Shown piece by piece: positions 38,401 through 48,027 of a stretch of 61,114 bases of DNA. The notes beneath the pieces are model-generated. The model was not told the DNA's origin, did not search any database, and saw only the letters and a list, made by a program, of their open reading frames with translations. The stretch lies in assembly GCF_039534165.1 (NCBI RefSeq), contig NZ_BAAAUX010000031.1:1-61114 (forward strand). Direction: 5' to 3'. The position numbers and the translations under genes were made by a program. The DNA comes from Saccharopolyspora_D taberi (GTDB lineage Bacteria; Actinomycetota; Actinomycetes; Mycobacteriales; Pseudonocardiaceae). Numbering within the stretch: position 1 is the first letter of the stretch; each line of letters starts with the position of its first letter.

Positions 38401-39269
38401 ACCCCGTCGTTGAGGACCTGGACCGCGAGCCGGTGCGCGCCTTCCGGCTGGTACACCCGGGTGGCCAGCGCCAGCCGCAGCCAGCCCGAGGGGCCGGCCG
38501 CTGCTGCGCGAACCGGTCGGCCCAGCACGTCCGCCGCCGCTTCGACCGCCTCGGCGCTGCGGCCGAGTTCGAGCAGCGACTGCACCCGTTCCAGCACCAG
38601 CCGGGCGTGGATCTCACCGGAGTCAGCGGCCGGGTCACCGAGCCGTTCCAGCAGCTCCAGTCCGCCGTCGGCCGTGGCCACCGCCTCCAGGAACTGCCCC
38701 TGCCTGCGGTGGTGCCCGGCGCGGGCGGTGCTGACGCGGGCGCGCAGGATCCGGTTGGTGTCGCGGCTCAGCTCGGTCGCCGCAGCGTAAAGCCGTTCGG
38801 CTTCGTCGAGCGCGTCGGCCCGTTCGCTGTCGGTGCGATGCGCGGGTAACGCCGCCGCGAGCGCGAGCAGCGCGTGCGCCCGCACCAGCGGCTCCAGCTG
38901 CTCCCGGTCCAGGACCGGACGCAGCACCCGGACCGCGACCTCGTGGCTGCCCGCGCTGCGGGCGCAGTACGCCAGCTCCACCCGCAGCTCGGCCGCCAGG
39001 TCGGACTCTCCCGTCGACTCAGCGTCGCGGACCGCACCGATGGCCCGGCCGGTCGCGGACACACCGCGACCGAGCCGGTTCGTCGCGAACAGCGCCAGCG
39101 CCTCGGCGCGCAGCCGCACGGCACGGTCACCCGTGCGCCTGGCTTGCGCCACCGCCCGGTCGCTGAGCACCAGGGCCAGCTCTGGCACCCGCCAGCGCAT
39201 CTGCCGCGCGGGGTCGAGCAACTCCAGTGCCGCACCGCCGGGTGGGGATCCCTGCACGCTGCCGGCCAA
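35475..39269 (-). CDS. TPR-domain protein with long low-complexity C-terminal half
   Basis: 1264 residues. Residues ~1-350 are an alpha-solenoid of TPR-like helices (for example LRAEALALFATNRLGRG, LLALAAALPAH, QVLNDGVAIAERHKL). The remainder is Ser/Pro/Glu/Arg-rich and contains degenerate runs such as RVASEARVANEARIAGES and SSGPQEPSSLHEPLGSQ. A few short ordered-looking islands remain, e.g. IRDAARRLMATLTSRN, KSLAEIRAALQLLEDA and GLADLLAEALVAYE. The TTG start has GGGAGG 5 nt upstream. The gene begins 13 bp after ettA, so it is in its operon. Function unknown; a scaffold is the simplest guess. Confidence 0.75.
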   Translation of the reverse strand: MAGSVQGSPPGGAALELLDPARQMRWRVPELALVLSDRAVAQARRTGDRAVRLRAEALALFATNRLGRGVSATGRAIGAVRDAESTGESDLAAELRVELAYCARSAGSHEVAVRVLRPVLDREQLEPLVRAHALLALAAALPAHRTDSERADALDEAERLYAAATELSRDTNRILRARVSTARAGHHRRQGQFLEAVATADGGLELLERLGDPAADSGEIHARLVLERVQSLLELGRSAEAVEAAADVLGRPVRAAAAGPSGWLRLALATRVYQPEGAHRLAVQVLNDGVAIAERHKLDGLLAETLGALSNIHERAEELTEALTALRRAYAADRRWRAAVHSARLRLLEEFPALVGADLPAPAYQQLPVQRRQPAPGPSTSTPHSRSQPGSAAQTPPASSGQFPEFGAARYQQLAEAGDAGRRPRRRRRKEPEAEPQEWPQASAAPSPASAAPSPASAAPSPAVESFSPAVESRAGAAESAPAPGSRAERRAAVERSVASEPRVASEARVANEARIAGESRVAGEHLADESRVAGESRMAGEHGVADQRRAAGEHRATRERSEPAERSSAGERPVAGEWSAAGVRSEAGVRSAAQTPTAGRPGGGLAAARLAAEQLSAVLMGGEPKAAPSAGPMPSAEPRTSAEQRPSAEPAPPSGPAPSARPASSARPAPSAASAEPAEPAPSRHRSGDTDWAGDSDWSGDSHVSDDSHRSGDSDIRDAARRLMATLTSRNTEQHEREAERFAKAQREAESSVRDDSAASYPAPAHPVSSYPASSYPASSHSAEQETELPDFPAYDQTSSAASSFSFPDEPTEPEVAAWPGWDRAPQEPSSLREPGSRGPSSAQESFGLREPLGSRESSGPQEPSSLHEPLGSQASLGSWEPSSPLEPSSSQDPARLQDPLGLRAPSEPEAPDVTAIMPVIAVPAESEPALPEPARESSLPPRESGERTGLAAHAAGWPSFDEQGSGPADAAEPEARHEGGRRSRGKSLAEIRAALQLLEDARPSGRSGGRRRARHAEPDDVDDEAHFEFDSAPPFDSAASFGSPSSFDSPASPDLPAGSAGTAGSSNAGSSERWPFDFGLGRSSSTADTATSGSGPSTADSGFASLGDSDPASAPPMSASAAAPGSEPPADPEPQAEATHPEFAPPEPPPAPVADLPALREVGERAARDEPVGEIGLADLLAEALVAYENGRRSEAESRRSGASPAGHAESGVAGITGAHAAPATPRSSTSDSELTAPPARHRRAAIDSATGDPQSWTPQGY

Positions 39270-39282
39270 GGCGCCTCCCAGT

Positions 39283-40959
<1,677 letters not shown>

Positions 40960-41367
40960 GGGACGAATCGTAGTTGCGCCCCGTGCCGGACCCTTCACCG
41001 CGGTCACCCATCGGACCGCTGCCGCCGCCTCCTCCGGACCGCACCCTTCGCACCACCTCCTTCCGATCGGTGTCGGTCCTGGTCAGGCCGTGATCGCCGG
41101 GGCGGCCGGCCCCCGCGGCTCGGGTACGCCGCAAGCCCGTGCCTGCCGCTGCCGGCAGCGGCCGATCCGACCGGTCCGGTCAGCGGAGGTGCTGTCGTGG
41201 TGACGGGACGCACTCGGCACCGACGCGAACATCTGGAACATCGCCGTTCTCCTTCCGCAGCCGCCGGATCCCCTTGACCCGGCCCGAGATCCAGCTTGCT
41301 ACGGGAAGAACACGGATTGCGAGCCCAGTTTCACGCTCTGTGGACAAACCAGGTGCCTGTGGATAAC
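40960..41367. other. 408-bp interval between ettA and the CopD-CtaG gene
   Basis: It holds the possible small ORF above and presumably the promoter of the ettA operon. The right-hand 110 bp are less G+C-rich and include TGTGGACAAACC and TGTGGATAACTC, two near-identical dodecamers 18 bp apart. TGTGGATAA resembles a DnaA box (TTATCCACA on the other strand). No larger gene is convincing. Confidence 0.4.
41083..41241 (-). CDS. Possible small ORF / leader peptide upstream of ettA (52 aa)
   Basis: ATG at 41241 with AAGGAGA 6 nt upstream, the best ribosome binding site in the 408-bp interval. It codes for a 52-residue Arg-rich peptide (MFQMFASVPSASRHH..., with RTGRIGRCRQRQAR). The stop is 123 bp before ettA on the same strand. 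It could be a regulatory leader, a small protein or a chance ORF. Support is limited to the ribosome binding site and position. Confidence 0.3.
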   Translation of the reverse strand: MFQMFASVPSASRHHDSTSADRTGRIGRCRQRQARACGVPEPRGPAAPAITA

Positions 41368-43383
41368 TCACCGCTCCTGACGCGGCTCGCCCTCGGCCAT
41401 CCGCTTGAGCATCTCGTTGTAGGCGGTGAGATCGGCGTCGCCGTCGGCATCGGCCTTGCGGTCCATCCGCCGCGCCGCGCGGTTGTCCGCCCGGGACCAC
41501 TGGATCAGCAGCGCAAGCATCACGACGATCAGCGGGACCTCGCCGGAGGCCCACGCCAGCCCGCCGCCGAGCCGCTGGTCGGCGAGCAGGTCGGTCATCC
41601 ACGGCAGGTCGAGGCTGCGGTAGAAGTTCGCGCCGATGACCGTCGACGACATCATCAGGGCGATGCCGAAGAACGCGTGGAACGGCATCGAGGCGAACAC
41701 CATGCCGACCTTGCCCAGCGCGGGCAACGGCCTCGGCGCCGGATCGACCCCGATCACCGGCCAGTAGAAGACGTAGCCCACCAGCAGGAAGTGCGCGTTC
41801 ATCGCCAGGTGCGCCCAGTGCTGGCTGAGCGCGATGTCGAACAGGCCGGAGAAGTACAGCGCGTAGAACGAGCCGACGAACAGCACCAGGGCGATGATCG
41901 GGTTGGTCAGCACCCTGGTCAGCGGCGAGTGCAGGAACGCCAGCAGCCACTCGCGGACGCCCGGGGGCCGTCCCTTGCCCGCGGGCTTGAACACCCGCAG
42001 CGCCAGCGAGGTCGGTCCGCCCAGCACCAGCAGCGGCGGGGCGAGCATCGACATCAGCATGTGCTGGCCCATGTGCACGCTGAACACCCCGGGGGCGTAC
42101 TTGCCGACCCCGGCCGAGGTCGCAACCAAGATCGTCGCGCAGCCGCAGAGCCAGGCGACCGTGCGCCCGACCGGCCAGGCGTCGCCCCGCGCGCGCAGCC
42201 TGCGCACGCCGACCAGGTAGAGCACGGCCAGCGCAAGTGCCAACGTGCCGTAGACCAGGTCGAAGCGGACGTCGAACAGCAGCCGCAGCAGCGTCGGCGG
42301 GGCGTCGAGCGGATAGCCGATCAGCAGCTCGGTCTTGCCCGGGACCGCGCCGATCTCGGACGGTGGCGGGGTGCGCCCGAGCGCGACCGCGACGCCGATC
42401 GTCGCGAACATCACCAGGACCTCGACCGCGCCCAACCGCACCAGGGATCCGCTGCCCTCGTCGATGCGCGCCACCGCGCGCCGCCGCTGGAAGTAGCCGA
42501 ACGCGCCCAGCGCCAGCAGGCCCGCGATCTTCAGCAGCACCAGCAGTCCGTAGGTGGTCGTGAAGACGTCGGCGAGCGGCACCCGGACCAGGGCGTTGAT
42601 GACGCCCGAGAGGGCGAGCGCGATCCAGCACACCAGCGCGATCGCCGAGTACCGGCGGGTCACCAGCCCGAGGTGGGCACCGCGGCGCGCGGCGTGCGCG
42701 AGCAGCGCGACCAGGCCGCCGACCCACAGCGCGGCGCCGAAGAGGTGGAACAGCAGGCTGTTGGTGGCGATGTCGTGGGCGCCGCCGCTGGCGGAGTGAC
42801 CGGTCGCGATCACCGGGAACAGCGCCGCCAGCGAGCCTGCGAACAGCACCGTCGTCCAGCCCCAGGACAGCACCACGCGGCAGGCGAGCGCGAGCACGAA
42901 CGCGATCAGCGCGGTCAGCGTCCACGCCTTGGCCTCTTCCAGCGCGTCGATGAGGCCGAACAGCACTTCGGTGTCGAGGACCTCGTGCACCGGGCGCCCG
43001 GTGGCGTCGGCCGCGGTGAACGCGACCATCAGCACCGCCCCGACGCACCAGACACCGGCCGCCCAGCCCGCGGCGCGCACGGCGGCGTAGCCGTCGGCGG
43101 CGAGCGCACCGGAGCGCTTCGCGGGGATGCCGAAGGCGGCCAGCAGCAGCGAGCCGATGCAGACGACCGCGGCGGATTCGGCGAGCACGCGCACGACCGG
43201 CAGGCCGTAGTGCGTGACCGGGCCGGGATCCGGCAGGCCGTAGATCGTGTAGGCGTCGCTCGCGGAGACCGCGGTCAGCGCTGCGGCGACCAGCGCGGCC
43301 AGCACACCGGCGGTGGCGACCAGCACGCCCACCACGCCGGATCCCGCTCGCCCGCCTTGGGTGGAGGTGGCCTCGGATGACAC
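41368..43383 (-). CDS. Fused CopD-like / CtaG-like copper and cytochrome oxidase assembly protein
   Basis: 671 residues with about 15 hydrophobic segments. The N-terminal half (about 1-330) resembles CopD copper-import proteins (ATGHSASGGAHDIATNSLLFHLFGAALWVGGL). The C-terminal half (about 340-650) is CtaG-like (VHMGQHMLMSMLAPPLLVLGGPTSLALRV, FYALYFSGLFD, AHLAMNAHFLLVGYVFYW). It would move copper across the plasma membrane and help copper insertion into cytochrome c oxidase. The GTG at 43383 is chosen; the in-frame extension to 43737 overlaps the lipoprotein gene region and lacks membrane segments. Confidence 0.9.
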   Translation of the reverse strand: MSSEATSTQGGRAGSGVVGVLVATAGVLAALVAAALTAVSASDAYTIYGLPDPGPVTHYGLPVVRVLAESAAVVCIGSLLLAAFGIPAKRSGALAADGYAAVRAAGWAAGVWCVGAVLMVAFTAADATGRPVHEVLDTEVLFGLIDALEEAKAWTLTALIAFVLALACRVVLSWGWTTVLFAGSLAALFPVIATGHSASGGAHDIATNSLLFHLFGAALWVGGLVALLAHAARRGAHLGLVTRRYSAIALVCWIALALSGVINALVRVPLADVFTTTYGLLVLLKIAGLLALGAFGYFQRRRAVARIDEGSGSLVRLGAVEVLVMFATIGVAVALGRTPPPSEIGAVPGKTELLIGYPLDAPPTLLRLLFDVRFDLVYGTLALALAVLYLVGVRRLRARGDAWPVGRTVAWLCGCATILVATSAGVGKYAPGVFSVHMGQHMLMSMLAPPLLVLGGPTSLALRVFKPAGKGRPPGVREWLLAFLHSPLTRVLTNPIIALVLFVGSFYALYFSGLFDIALSQHWAHLAMNAHFLLVGYVFYWPVIGVDPAPRPLPALGKVGMVFASMPFHAFFGIALMMSSTVIGANFYRSLDLPWMTDLLADQRLGGGLAWASGEVPLIVVMLALLIQWSRADNRAARRMDRKADADGDADLTAYNEMLKRMAEGEPRQER

Positions 43384-43477
43384 GCACCGAGCGTAACCGG
43401 CGAGCCGGAGGCACCAGGTGGGAGGCGGTGGCCGAGCGCCGTGGTCGGGCAGATGCGGCGACGCTACGGTGAACCCC

Positions 43478-44044
43478 GTGAACCTCACCCGCAGCAGCCG
43501 CGCGCTCACCCTTCCCATCGGGCTCGCGTCTGTGCTCAGCGGGTGCGCGATGGCGATCCCGGGCGAGCCGATCCCGGCGGCGGGCTTCCAGGACTCCGAG
43601 CGGACGTCCGCACCGGCGGCCGACGTCCGCATCCCGCAGCCCCGGCGGACCGACGTGGACCCGTGCGCACTGCTCGCGCCCGAAGACCTCGCGCTGGCCG
43701 GCGGAGCGACCGGCCCGCCCCGGCCGGGCAATCCCACCCCGCGGACCTGCTCGCACCCGGTCGGCGGCGGTCCGCAGGACGCCGCGGCGGCGGGCTACCA
43801 CGTGCCGCTCGCCGAGGCCGCGGCCCGGCAGTCCCGCGGTGTGCCGGTGGACATCGAGGGGTACTCGAGCTGGCTCTACTGCGAGTACATCGAGGCGCAC
43901 CAGACGTGCACCGCGACCACCGCGGTGCGCCGGGACCAGACGCTGGTGACCCTGCTGTCGAAGCAGGGCGCGACCGCCGCCGACACCTCCGACCAGCTGT
44001 TCCGGCTCACGAAGGCCGCGCTGGGCAGGCTCCCGGCGGCCTGA
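43478..44044 (+). CDS. Lipoprotein, DUF3558-like
   Basis: 188 residues from the GTG at 43478 (GTG 43469 is an alternative). The signal peptide ends in the lipobox LASVLSGC, so Cys lipidation is expected. The mature part has DPCALLAPEDLALAGGA, CSHPVGGG and two further cysteines (YCEYIEAHQTC), the pattern of DUF3558 domain lipoproteins common in actinobacteria. Extracytoplasmic and membrane anchored; function unknown. Confidence 0.82.
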   Translation: MNLTRSSRALTLPIGLASVLSGCAMAIPGEPIPAAGFQDSERTSAPAADVRIPQPRRTDVDPCALLAPEDLALAGGATGPPRPGNPTPRTCSHPVGGGPQDAAAAGYHVPLAEAAARQSRGVPVDIEGYSSWLYCEYIEAHQTCTATTAVRRDQTLVTLLSKQGATAADTSDQLFRLTKAALGRLPAA

Positions 44045-44157
44045 TCGCTGTCGATCGGCTTGCCGTTCGATACCGGCTCGGCAACGGTGCTGCGTCGGTA
44101 CCTCGCCGACCCCGACCTACCGCTACCCTGCTTCCTGCAGTTCGGAGAGCTGTGCGG

Positions 44158-44234
44158 GCCCCCATAGCTCAGCTGGATAGAGCAAAGGACTTCTAATCCT
44201 TAGGTCGCAGGTTCGAGTCCTGCTGGGGGCGCCA
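44158..44234 (+). tRNA. tRNA-Arg (anticodon TCT)
   Basis: The acceptor stem GCCCCCA pairs with TGGGGGC (44224-44230), discriminator G, and CCA is encoded at 44232-44234. The anticodon stem AAGGA/TCCTT flanks the loop CTTCTAA, giving anticodon TCT. The T arm contains GGTTCGAGTCC. It reads AGA arginine codons, rare in this G+C-rich genome. The adjacent integrase suggests that the 3' end is an attachment site. Confidence 0.97.
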
Positions 44235-44307
44235 CCAGGCAAAATAAAACAAGAGGGTAGTGCACAGCGTATAGCGAGCAAGGAATTTTCCGACTTAATG
44301 TCGGGTC

Positions 44308-45263
44308 ATGCCAACTACTCAGGACTCGCAGAGTGACGCGCCCGACGACCTCGGCGAGCTGCTGACGGACTGGCGGCGCCACCTGCGCGCCACGAACACC
44401 GCGCCGAGCACGATCGACTCCTACCTGAGCACCGGCGAGGAGTTCGTGGGGTTCCTCGTCGACCTCGAGGTGACGACCTCGGCCAGCGCGATCACCCACG
44501 AGCACATGAGGACTTCATCGTCCACCTTCAAACGCGGCCGAACCAGCGCACCGGCAAGCGGCTGTCGGATGCGACGGTGGCCAGGCACTACCGCTCGTTG
44601 CAACAGCTGTTCCGGTGGCTCCACGAGGTCGAAAAGGGGATCTCCTCCAACCCGTTCGACCGGTTGAAACCGCCGCAGGTCCCCGAGCAGCCGGTGCCGC
44701 TGGTCTCCGACGACGCCATCAACGCGTTGTTGGCGACGTGCAAGGGCCCCAGCTTCGAGGACCGCCGGGACCATGCGTACATCCGGTTGCTCGTCGACTC
44801 GGGGCCGCGGGCCGGAGAGATCACGCCACTGGATGTCGACGACCTCGATTTCAACACCGACGTCGCGGATGTGATGGGCAAAGGCCGCCGCGCCCGAGCC
44901 ATCCCGTTCGGGAACAAGACGGGCAACGCACTGCGCCGGTACATCCGGGCGCGAGCGCGCCACCCGCAGGCGGCCGGGACCAAGCGGCTGTGGATCGGCA
45001 AGCAGGGCCCGATGACCGAATCGGGCATGGCGCAGATCCTTCGCAGGCGCGCCAAGCAGGCGGGCATCATGCACATCTACCCGCACCTGATGCGGCACCT
45101 GTTCTCGCACAACTACTTGGCCGCCGGCGGCCGGGAGCAAGACCTCATGCGGTTGAACGGGTGGAAGTCCATCCAGATGGTCGGGCGCTACGGGAAGTCG
45201 GCCGCCGACGAGCGGGCACGTGCCGCCTACCGGCAGGCCGCGGTGGGCGACACCAAGTACTGA
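44308..45263 (+). CDS. Tyrosine-type site-specific integrase (one-base frameshift)
   Basis: The reading frame changes near 44510. The first part (frame from 44308) gives a SAM-like N-terminal domain (LLTDWRRHLRATNTAPSTIDSYL), the second continues at RDFIVHLQTRPNQRTGKRLSD and runs to 45263. Adding one G to the short G-run in CATGAGGACTTC restores a 318-residue protein. The catalytic domain has the Arg in DSGPRAGEIT, HLMRHLFSHNYL (H-x-x-R) and the terminal Tyr in IQMVGRYGKS. A CCGAC/GTCGG hairpin (44290-44304) precedes the ATG. It inserts or excises DNA at a tRNA-type site. The shift may be a sequencing error rather than a real lesion. Confidence 0.85.
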
Positions 45264-45426
45264 GTGCCTACGGGGCTGCCCAGGCGTCTGCGCAGGTCTC
45301 GAAGCCTGATCAGATCGATGATCGCGGAGTGATCCTCCGCTACGCTCGTTGACACCTCCCGCCGGAGGACGGCCCCCGGGGACGCTCGGGGGCTTTCGGC
45401 GGGGTCCGGCGGATGAGGTGATCACG

Positions 45427-46650
45427 ATGCACGCTGACGAACTCGCGGGCCTGTCGATCGGTGCCCGCATTCAAGCCATCCGGGAACGCCAGGGGAAGAC
45501 TCGGCCCGTCGTCGCGGGTCTGGTGGGACGGTCCGCTCAGTGGCTCAAAGACGTGGAGCGCGGTCGCAGACTGCCGCCGCGCTGGGACATGCTGGTCGCT
45601 CTTTCGGGCGTGTTGAACGTCGACGTGGCGACCCTGACCGGGTCCGGTGGAATTCCCGCCGTGCTTGAACGCCGTGCGGGCCATCCGGTCGTCGCCGACC
45701 TGCGCGAGGCCATCGAGGTCGCACAGCTTCAACTTCCGGACGGTCCGGAGCCAGATGTGCAGGCATTGTTGACCCGCGTTGCCGACGCCTGGCACCTCTG
45801 GCACACCTCGCCGACGCCACGTGCTTCGGCCGGTTCTGTCCTCCCGCAGATCATCCGGGATGCACGCCGCGCCGCCCGAGTCACCAGCGGCAAGGAGCGC
45901 CGTACGGCGCATATGGTGTTGGCTTCCGCATACGCGCTGGCCGAACAGGTGCTCGCCTGGGTGTCGGACTCGGCGCTGCTGTGGCTGTCTGCGGATCGGT
46001 GCATGGCGGCGGCCGAGGAATCCGACCAGCCTGAGGCGCTGGCCGGGGCCGCGTGGGTACTCGGGAACGTGTGGCGGGCGACCGGCCGGGAGGAGGACGC
46101 CTACCGACTCGCTGAAGACGCGGCCCACCTGCTGGAGCCGTTCCTTGCGGACGGCAAGGACAGCACCCGGGCCTTGTGGGGGTCGGTGAAGCTGCACGCC
46201 GCGATCACCGCGGCCCGCATGGGCGAAGCGGGCAACGCCTTGCACGCGCTGGACCGGGGCGACGAGATGGCGCAGAAGATGCCGCAGGGCTACACGCATC
46301 CGTGGACGCTGTTCGGCCCGGCCAACGCGCAGTTGACAGGGGTCAGCGTGCACGTGGATATGCGGAAGTCAGCGGCGGCCCTCGAACGCGCTGACGCCGT
46401 CGATCCCGACTCGGTCCCCTCGGTCGACCGACGAGCCCGGTTGTGGTTGGAGATGAGCCGCAGCTACCACCAGAAGAAGGACCATCTCGCCGCACTGCAA
46501 ACGTTGCAGCGGGCGGCGGACATCTCCGAGGAATCCATGCGCTGCCACCCACTCAGCCGCGGGATCGCCGGGGAACTCGTCACGAGTGGCGGGCGCTTGG
46601 TGGAGCGCGACGCTCGGCACCTGGCGACTCGCCTGGGGCTCACCGTGTAA
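45427..46650 (+). CDS. XRE-family regulator with TPR-like sensor domain
   Basis: 407 residues from the ATG at 45427 (GAGGTGATC upstream). N-terminal helix-turn-helix (IGARIQAIRERQGKTRPVVAGLVGRSAQWLKDVERGRRLP), then alpha-helical repeats to the end (EALAGAAWVLGNVWRATGREEDAYRL, LAALQTLQRAADISEESM). This is the common actinobacterial layout of a DNA-binding domain plus a TPR-type ligand or peptide sensor. It stands at the head of the small-gene/graspetide region and may control it; that is inference from position. Followed by an intrinsic terminator. Confidence 0.85.
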   Translation: MHADELAGLSIGARIQAIRERQGKTRPVVAGLVGRSAQWLKDVERGRRLPPRWDMLVALSGVLNVDVATLTGSGGIPAVLERRAGHPVVADLREAIEVAQLQLPDGPEPDVQALLTRVADAWHLWHTSPTPRASAGSVLPQIIRDARRAARVTSGKERRTAHMVLASAYALAEQVLAWVSDSALLWLSADRCMAAAEESDQPEALAGAAWVLGNVWRATGREEDAYRLAEDAAHLLEPFLADGKDSTRALWGSVKLHAAITAARMGEAGNALHALDRGDEMAQKMPQGYTHPWTLFGPANAQLTGVSVHVDMRKSAAALERADAVDPDSVPSVDRRARLWLEMSRSYHQKKDHLAALQTLQRAADISEESMRCHPLSRGIAGELVTSGGRLVERDARHLATRLGLTV

Positions 46651-46702
46651 CCCCCTGCCCAGGGGTGCACTCTGCACCCCTTCACGCAGGGTCATGATCT
46701 GC

Positions 46703-46739
46703 AACCCTCGCGACCGCTCATCGGCGCGAGGGTTGTTTT
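46703..46739 (+). terminator. Intrinsic terminator / possible attenuator hairpin
   Basis: A perfect 10-bp stem (AACCCTCGCG at 46703-46712 with CGCGAGGGTT at 46725-46734) with a 12-nt loop is followed by GTTTT. It ends the XRE transcript. The 3' arm contains GAGGG, the only Shine-Dalgarno-like sequence for the ATG at 46740, so the same hairpin could hide that site. Confidence 0.8.
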
Positions 46740-46907
46740 ATGCCGCAACCACTTCTGATCGTCTTCGCCGTGCTGGCGTTGGGCTTCGCGCTCGGGTGGG
46801 CGTCCTTGCTGGGGTGGCTACCGGACTTTCGCAACGCATCCGCCGACCAGGCAGACATCGAGGACGACTGGCAGGAGGCGGCGCACCGTGCACTCTTCCG
46901 AGATTGA
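46740..46907 (+). CDS. Small single-span membrane protein (55 aa), unknown
   Basis: ATG at 46740, directly after the hairpin. The peptide has one hydrophobic segment (LLIVFAVLALGFALGWASLL, residues 5-24) and an acidic C-terminal half (ADQADIEDDWQEAAHRALF). Its 3' end overlaps the next gene by 20 bp in another frame. No family is recognised; the overlap and start position suggest an operon. Confidence 0.55.
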   Translation: MPQPLLIVFAVLALGFALGWASLLGWLPDFRNASADQADIEDDWQEAAHRALFRD

Positions 46908-47307
46908 TCACTTGTTGGCCGAGCTGCGTCGCCAGTCGTGGGGTGTGTGGGTGTTCGGTCCGAAGACCGGTCCCGATGTCGTGGCGGCGGTGCGCTGGTG
47001 GCCGGCCTGTGCCGACGTGGTGATGCTGCGCGGCGAGCAGGACGCCACCGCGTTCCGCACGTCGGCCACGCCGGGTTCTGATCCGTTCGCTCCCGAGTTG
47101 GTGTCGTGGAAGTACCACTCGTCGGCGGTATGGACCCTCCGGGCGGCGCTCGGGCTTCCCGAACCGGGACACACCCAGGCTCCCATCGCGGTCCTACAAC
47201 CGGACCGGCTGTGCTTCCTGCCCCCGAACCTGGGTCGGCCCTTCACCTACCGGCCCAGGTCAACCGTCGGCGATTGGCCGCGCACGGCCCAGCCGGTCCC
47301 CCACTGA
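46888..47307 (+). CDS. Hypothetical protein (139 aa)
   Basis: GTG start inside the end of the preceding small gene, with GGAGGCGGC upstream. Soluble, Trp-rich protein (WGVWVFGPKTGPD, VRWWPACADVVML, VSWKYHSSAVWTLRAAL). No known motif. Similar small unknown proteins accompany integrases and XRE regulators in actinobacterial islands, but no function is proposed. Confidence 0.6.
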   Translation: MHSSEIDHLLAELRRQSWGVWVFGPKTGPDVVAAVRWWPACADVVMLRGEQDATAFRTSATPGSDPFAPELVSWKYHSSAVWTLRAALGLPEPGHTQAPIAVLQPDRLCFLPPNLGRPFTYRPRSTVGDWPRTAQPVPH

Positions 47308-47399
47308 TTCCCGCGTTGAGAGGCGACGCGGGACGGCCGGGCCAGCACACCCCGTTGCACTGGCCCGGCCACCAACCACGAGCTGGAAAGGCAGAAGCG

Positions 47400-47708
47400 A
47401 TGGACGTTCTGATCGTGGTGTTCGGCGTCACCGCCATCGCGGCGGCGGTGTGGTGGGCGAGGCGCTGTTGCACGGAGCCGGAAAGCGCCGAAAGAACAGG
47501 ATCAGCGCCGGAGCTGGCCGAGTACGTCGAGGCCGAGCCTGCCGACGTCCAGCTTCAGCGGTGCGGACAGGTCACGTTCCGCGGCGACCTCGCCGACGAC
47601 ATGCAGACCGAGATCCTGCCGCTGCCACGCGAGTTCCTGCCTCGGGAGGACGAGAAGCCGAACCTCCTGCTGCTGCAACGCCTTCTGGCAGGCGTGAAGC
47701 GGCTCTAG
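47400..47708 (+). CDS. Small membrane-anchored protein (102 aa), unknown
   Basis: ATG at 47400 with GGAAAGG upstream. One N-terminal membrane helix (VLIVVFGVTAIAAAVWWA, about 3-20) followed by a CC pair, then a soluble acidic stretch (EYVEAEPADVQLQRC, ILPLPREFLPREDEKP). Topology suggests a short external or cytosolic tail anchored in the membrane. No family recognised. Confidence 0.55.
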   Translation: MDVLIVVFGVTAIAAAVWWARRCCTEPESAERTGSAPELAEYVEAEPADVQLQRCGQVTFRGDLADDMQTEILPLPREFLPREDEKPNLLLLQRLLAGVKRL

Positions 47709-47837
47709 GTCCGGCCCGGTGTCTGCGAGCCCCCCGACAGGCACCAGGTCGTCCGGCTGGTCGGTGCACCGCCCGCAGGCGCGCCGTCCGGCCGGTTCCC
47801 AGGTCGACCGACGAGAAGAACACCGGGGAGGTGATCA

Positions 47838-47987
47838 GTGGAGCCAGAACCGCAGCCAGGGCCGGAACCGCAACCGGAGCCGGAAAGGACGTCGCCGCCC
47901 ACACGGGAGTCGACGTCCGACGAAGACGCCAAGCGGTACGCGAGAGCGGAAATCAAGCGCTACATGCGCAATATGCCCGGTTACTGA
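47838..47987 (+). CDS. Small charged protein (49 aa), unknown
   Basis: GTG at 47838 with GGGGAGGTG upstream (47825-47833). The first half is a Pro/Glu repeat (EPEPQPGPEPQPEPE). The second half is a basic amphipathic helix (DEDAKRYARAEIKRYMRNMP). Coding potential rests on the ribosome binding site, the clean frame and its place in a row of small genes. Confidence 0.45.
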   Translation: MEPEPQPGPEPQPEPERTSPPTRESTSDEDAKRYARAEIKRYMRNMPGY

Positions 47988-48027
47988 TCGACGATCGACC
48001 ACTATGGACATAGAGGAATAGGACGGT

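Noticed and set aside
41341..41370. DnaA-box-like TGTGGATAA near 41359 as a replication origin
   Set aside because: Only one good box and one weaker copy, and none of the usual origin genes nearby.
41180..43900. 906-codon minus-strand ORF over the CopD-CtaG gene
   Set aside because: A different frame on the same strand without membrane helices; the CopD-CtaG frame explains the region.
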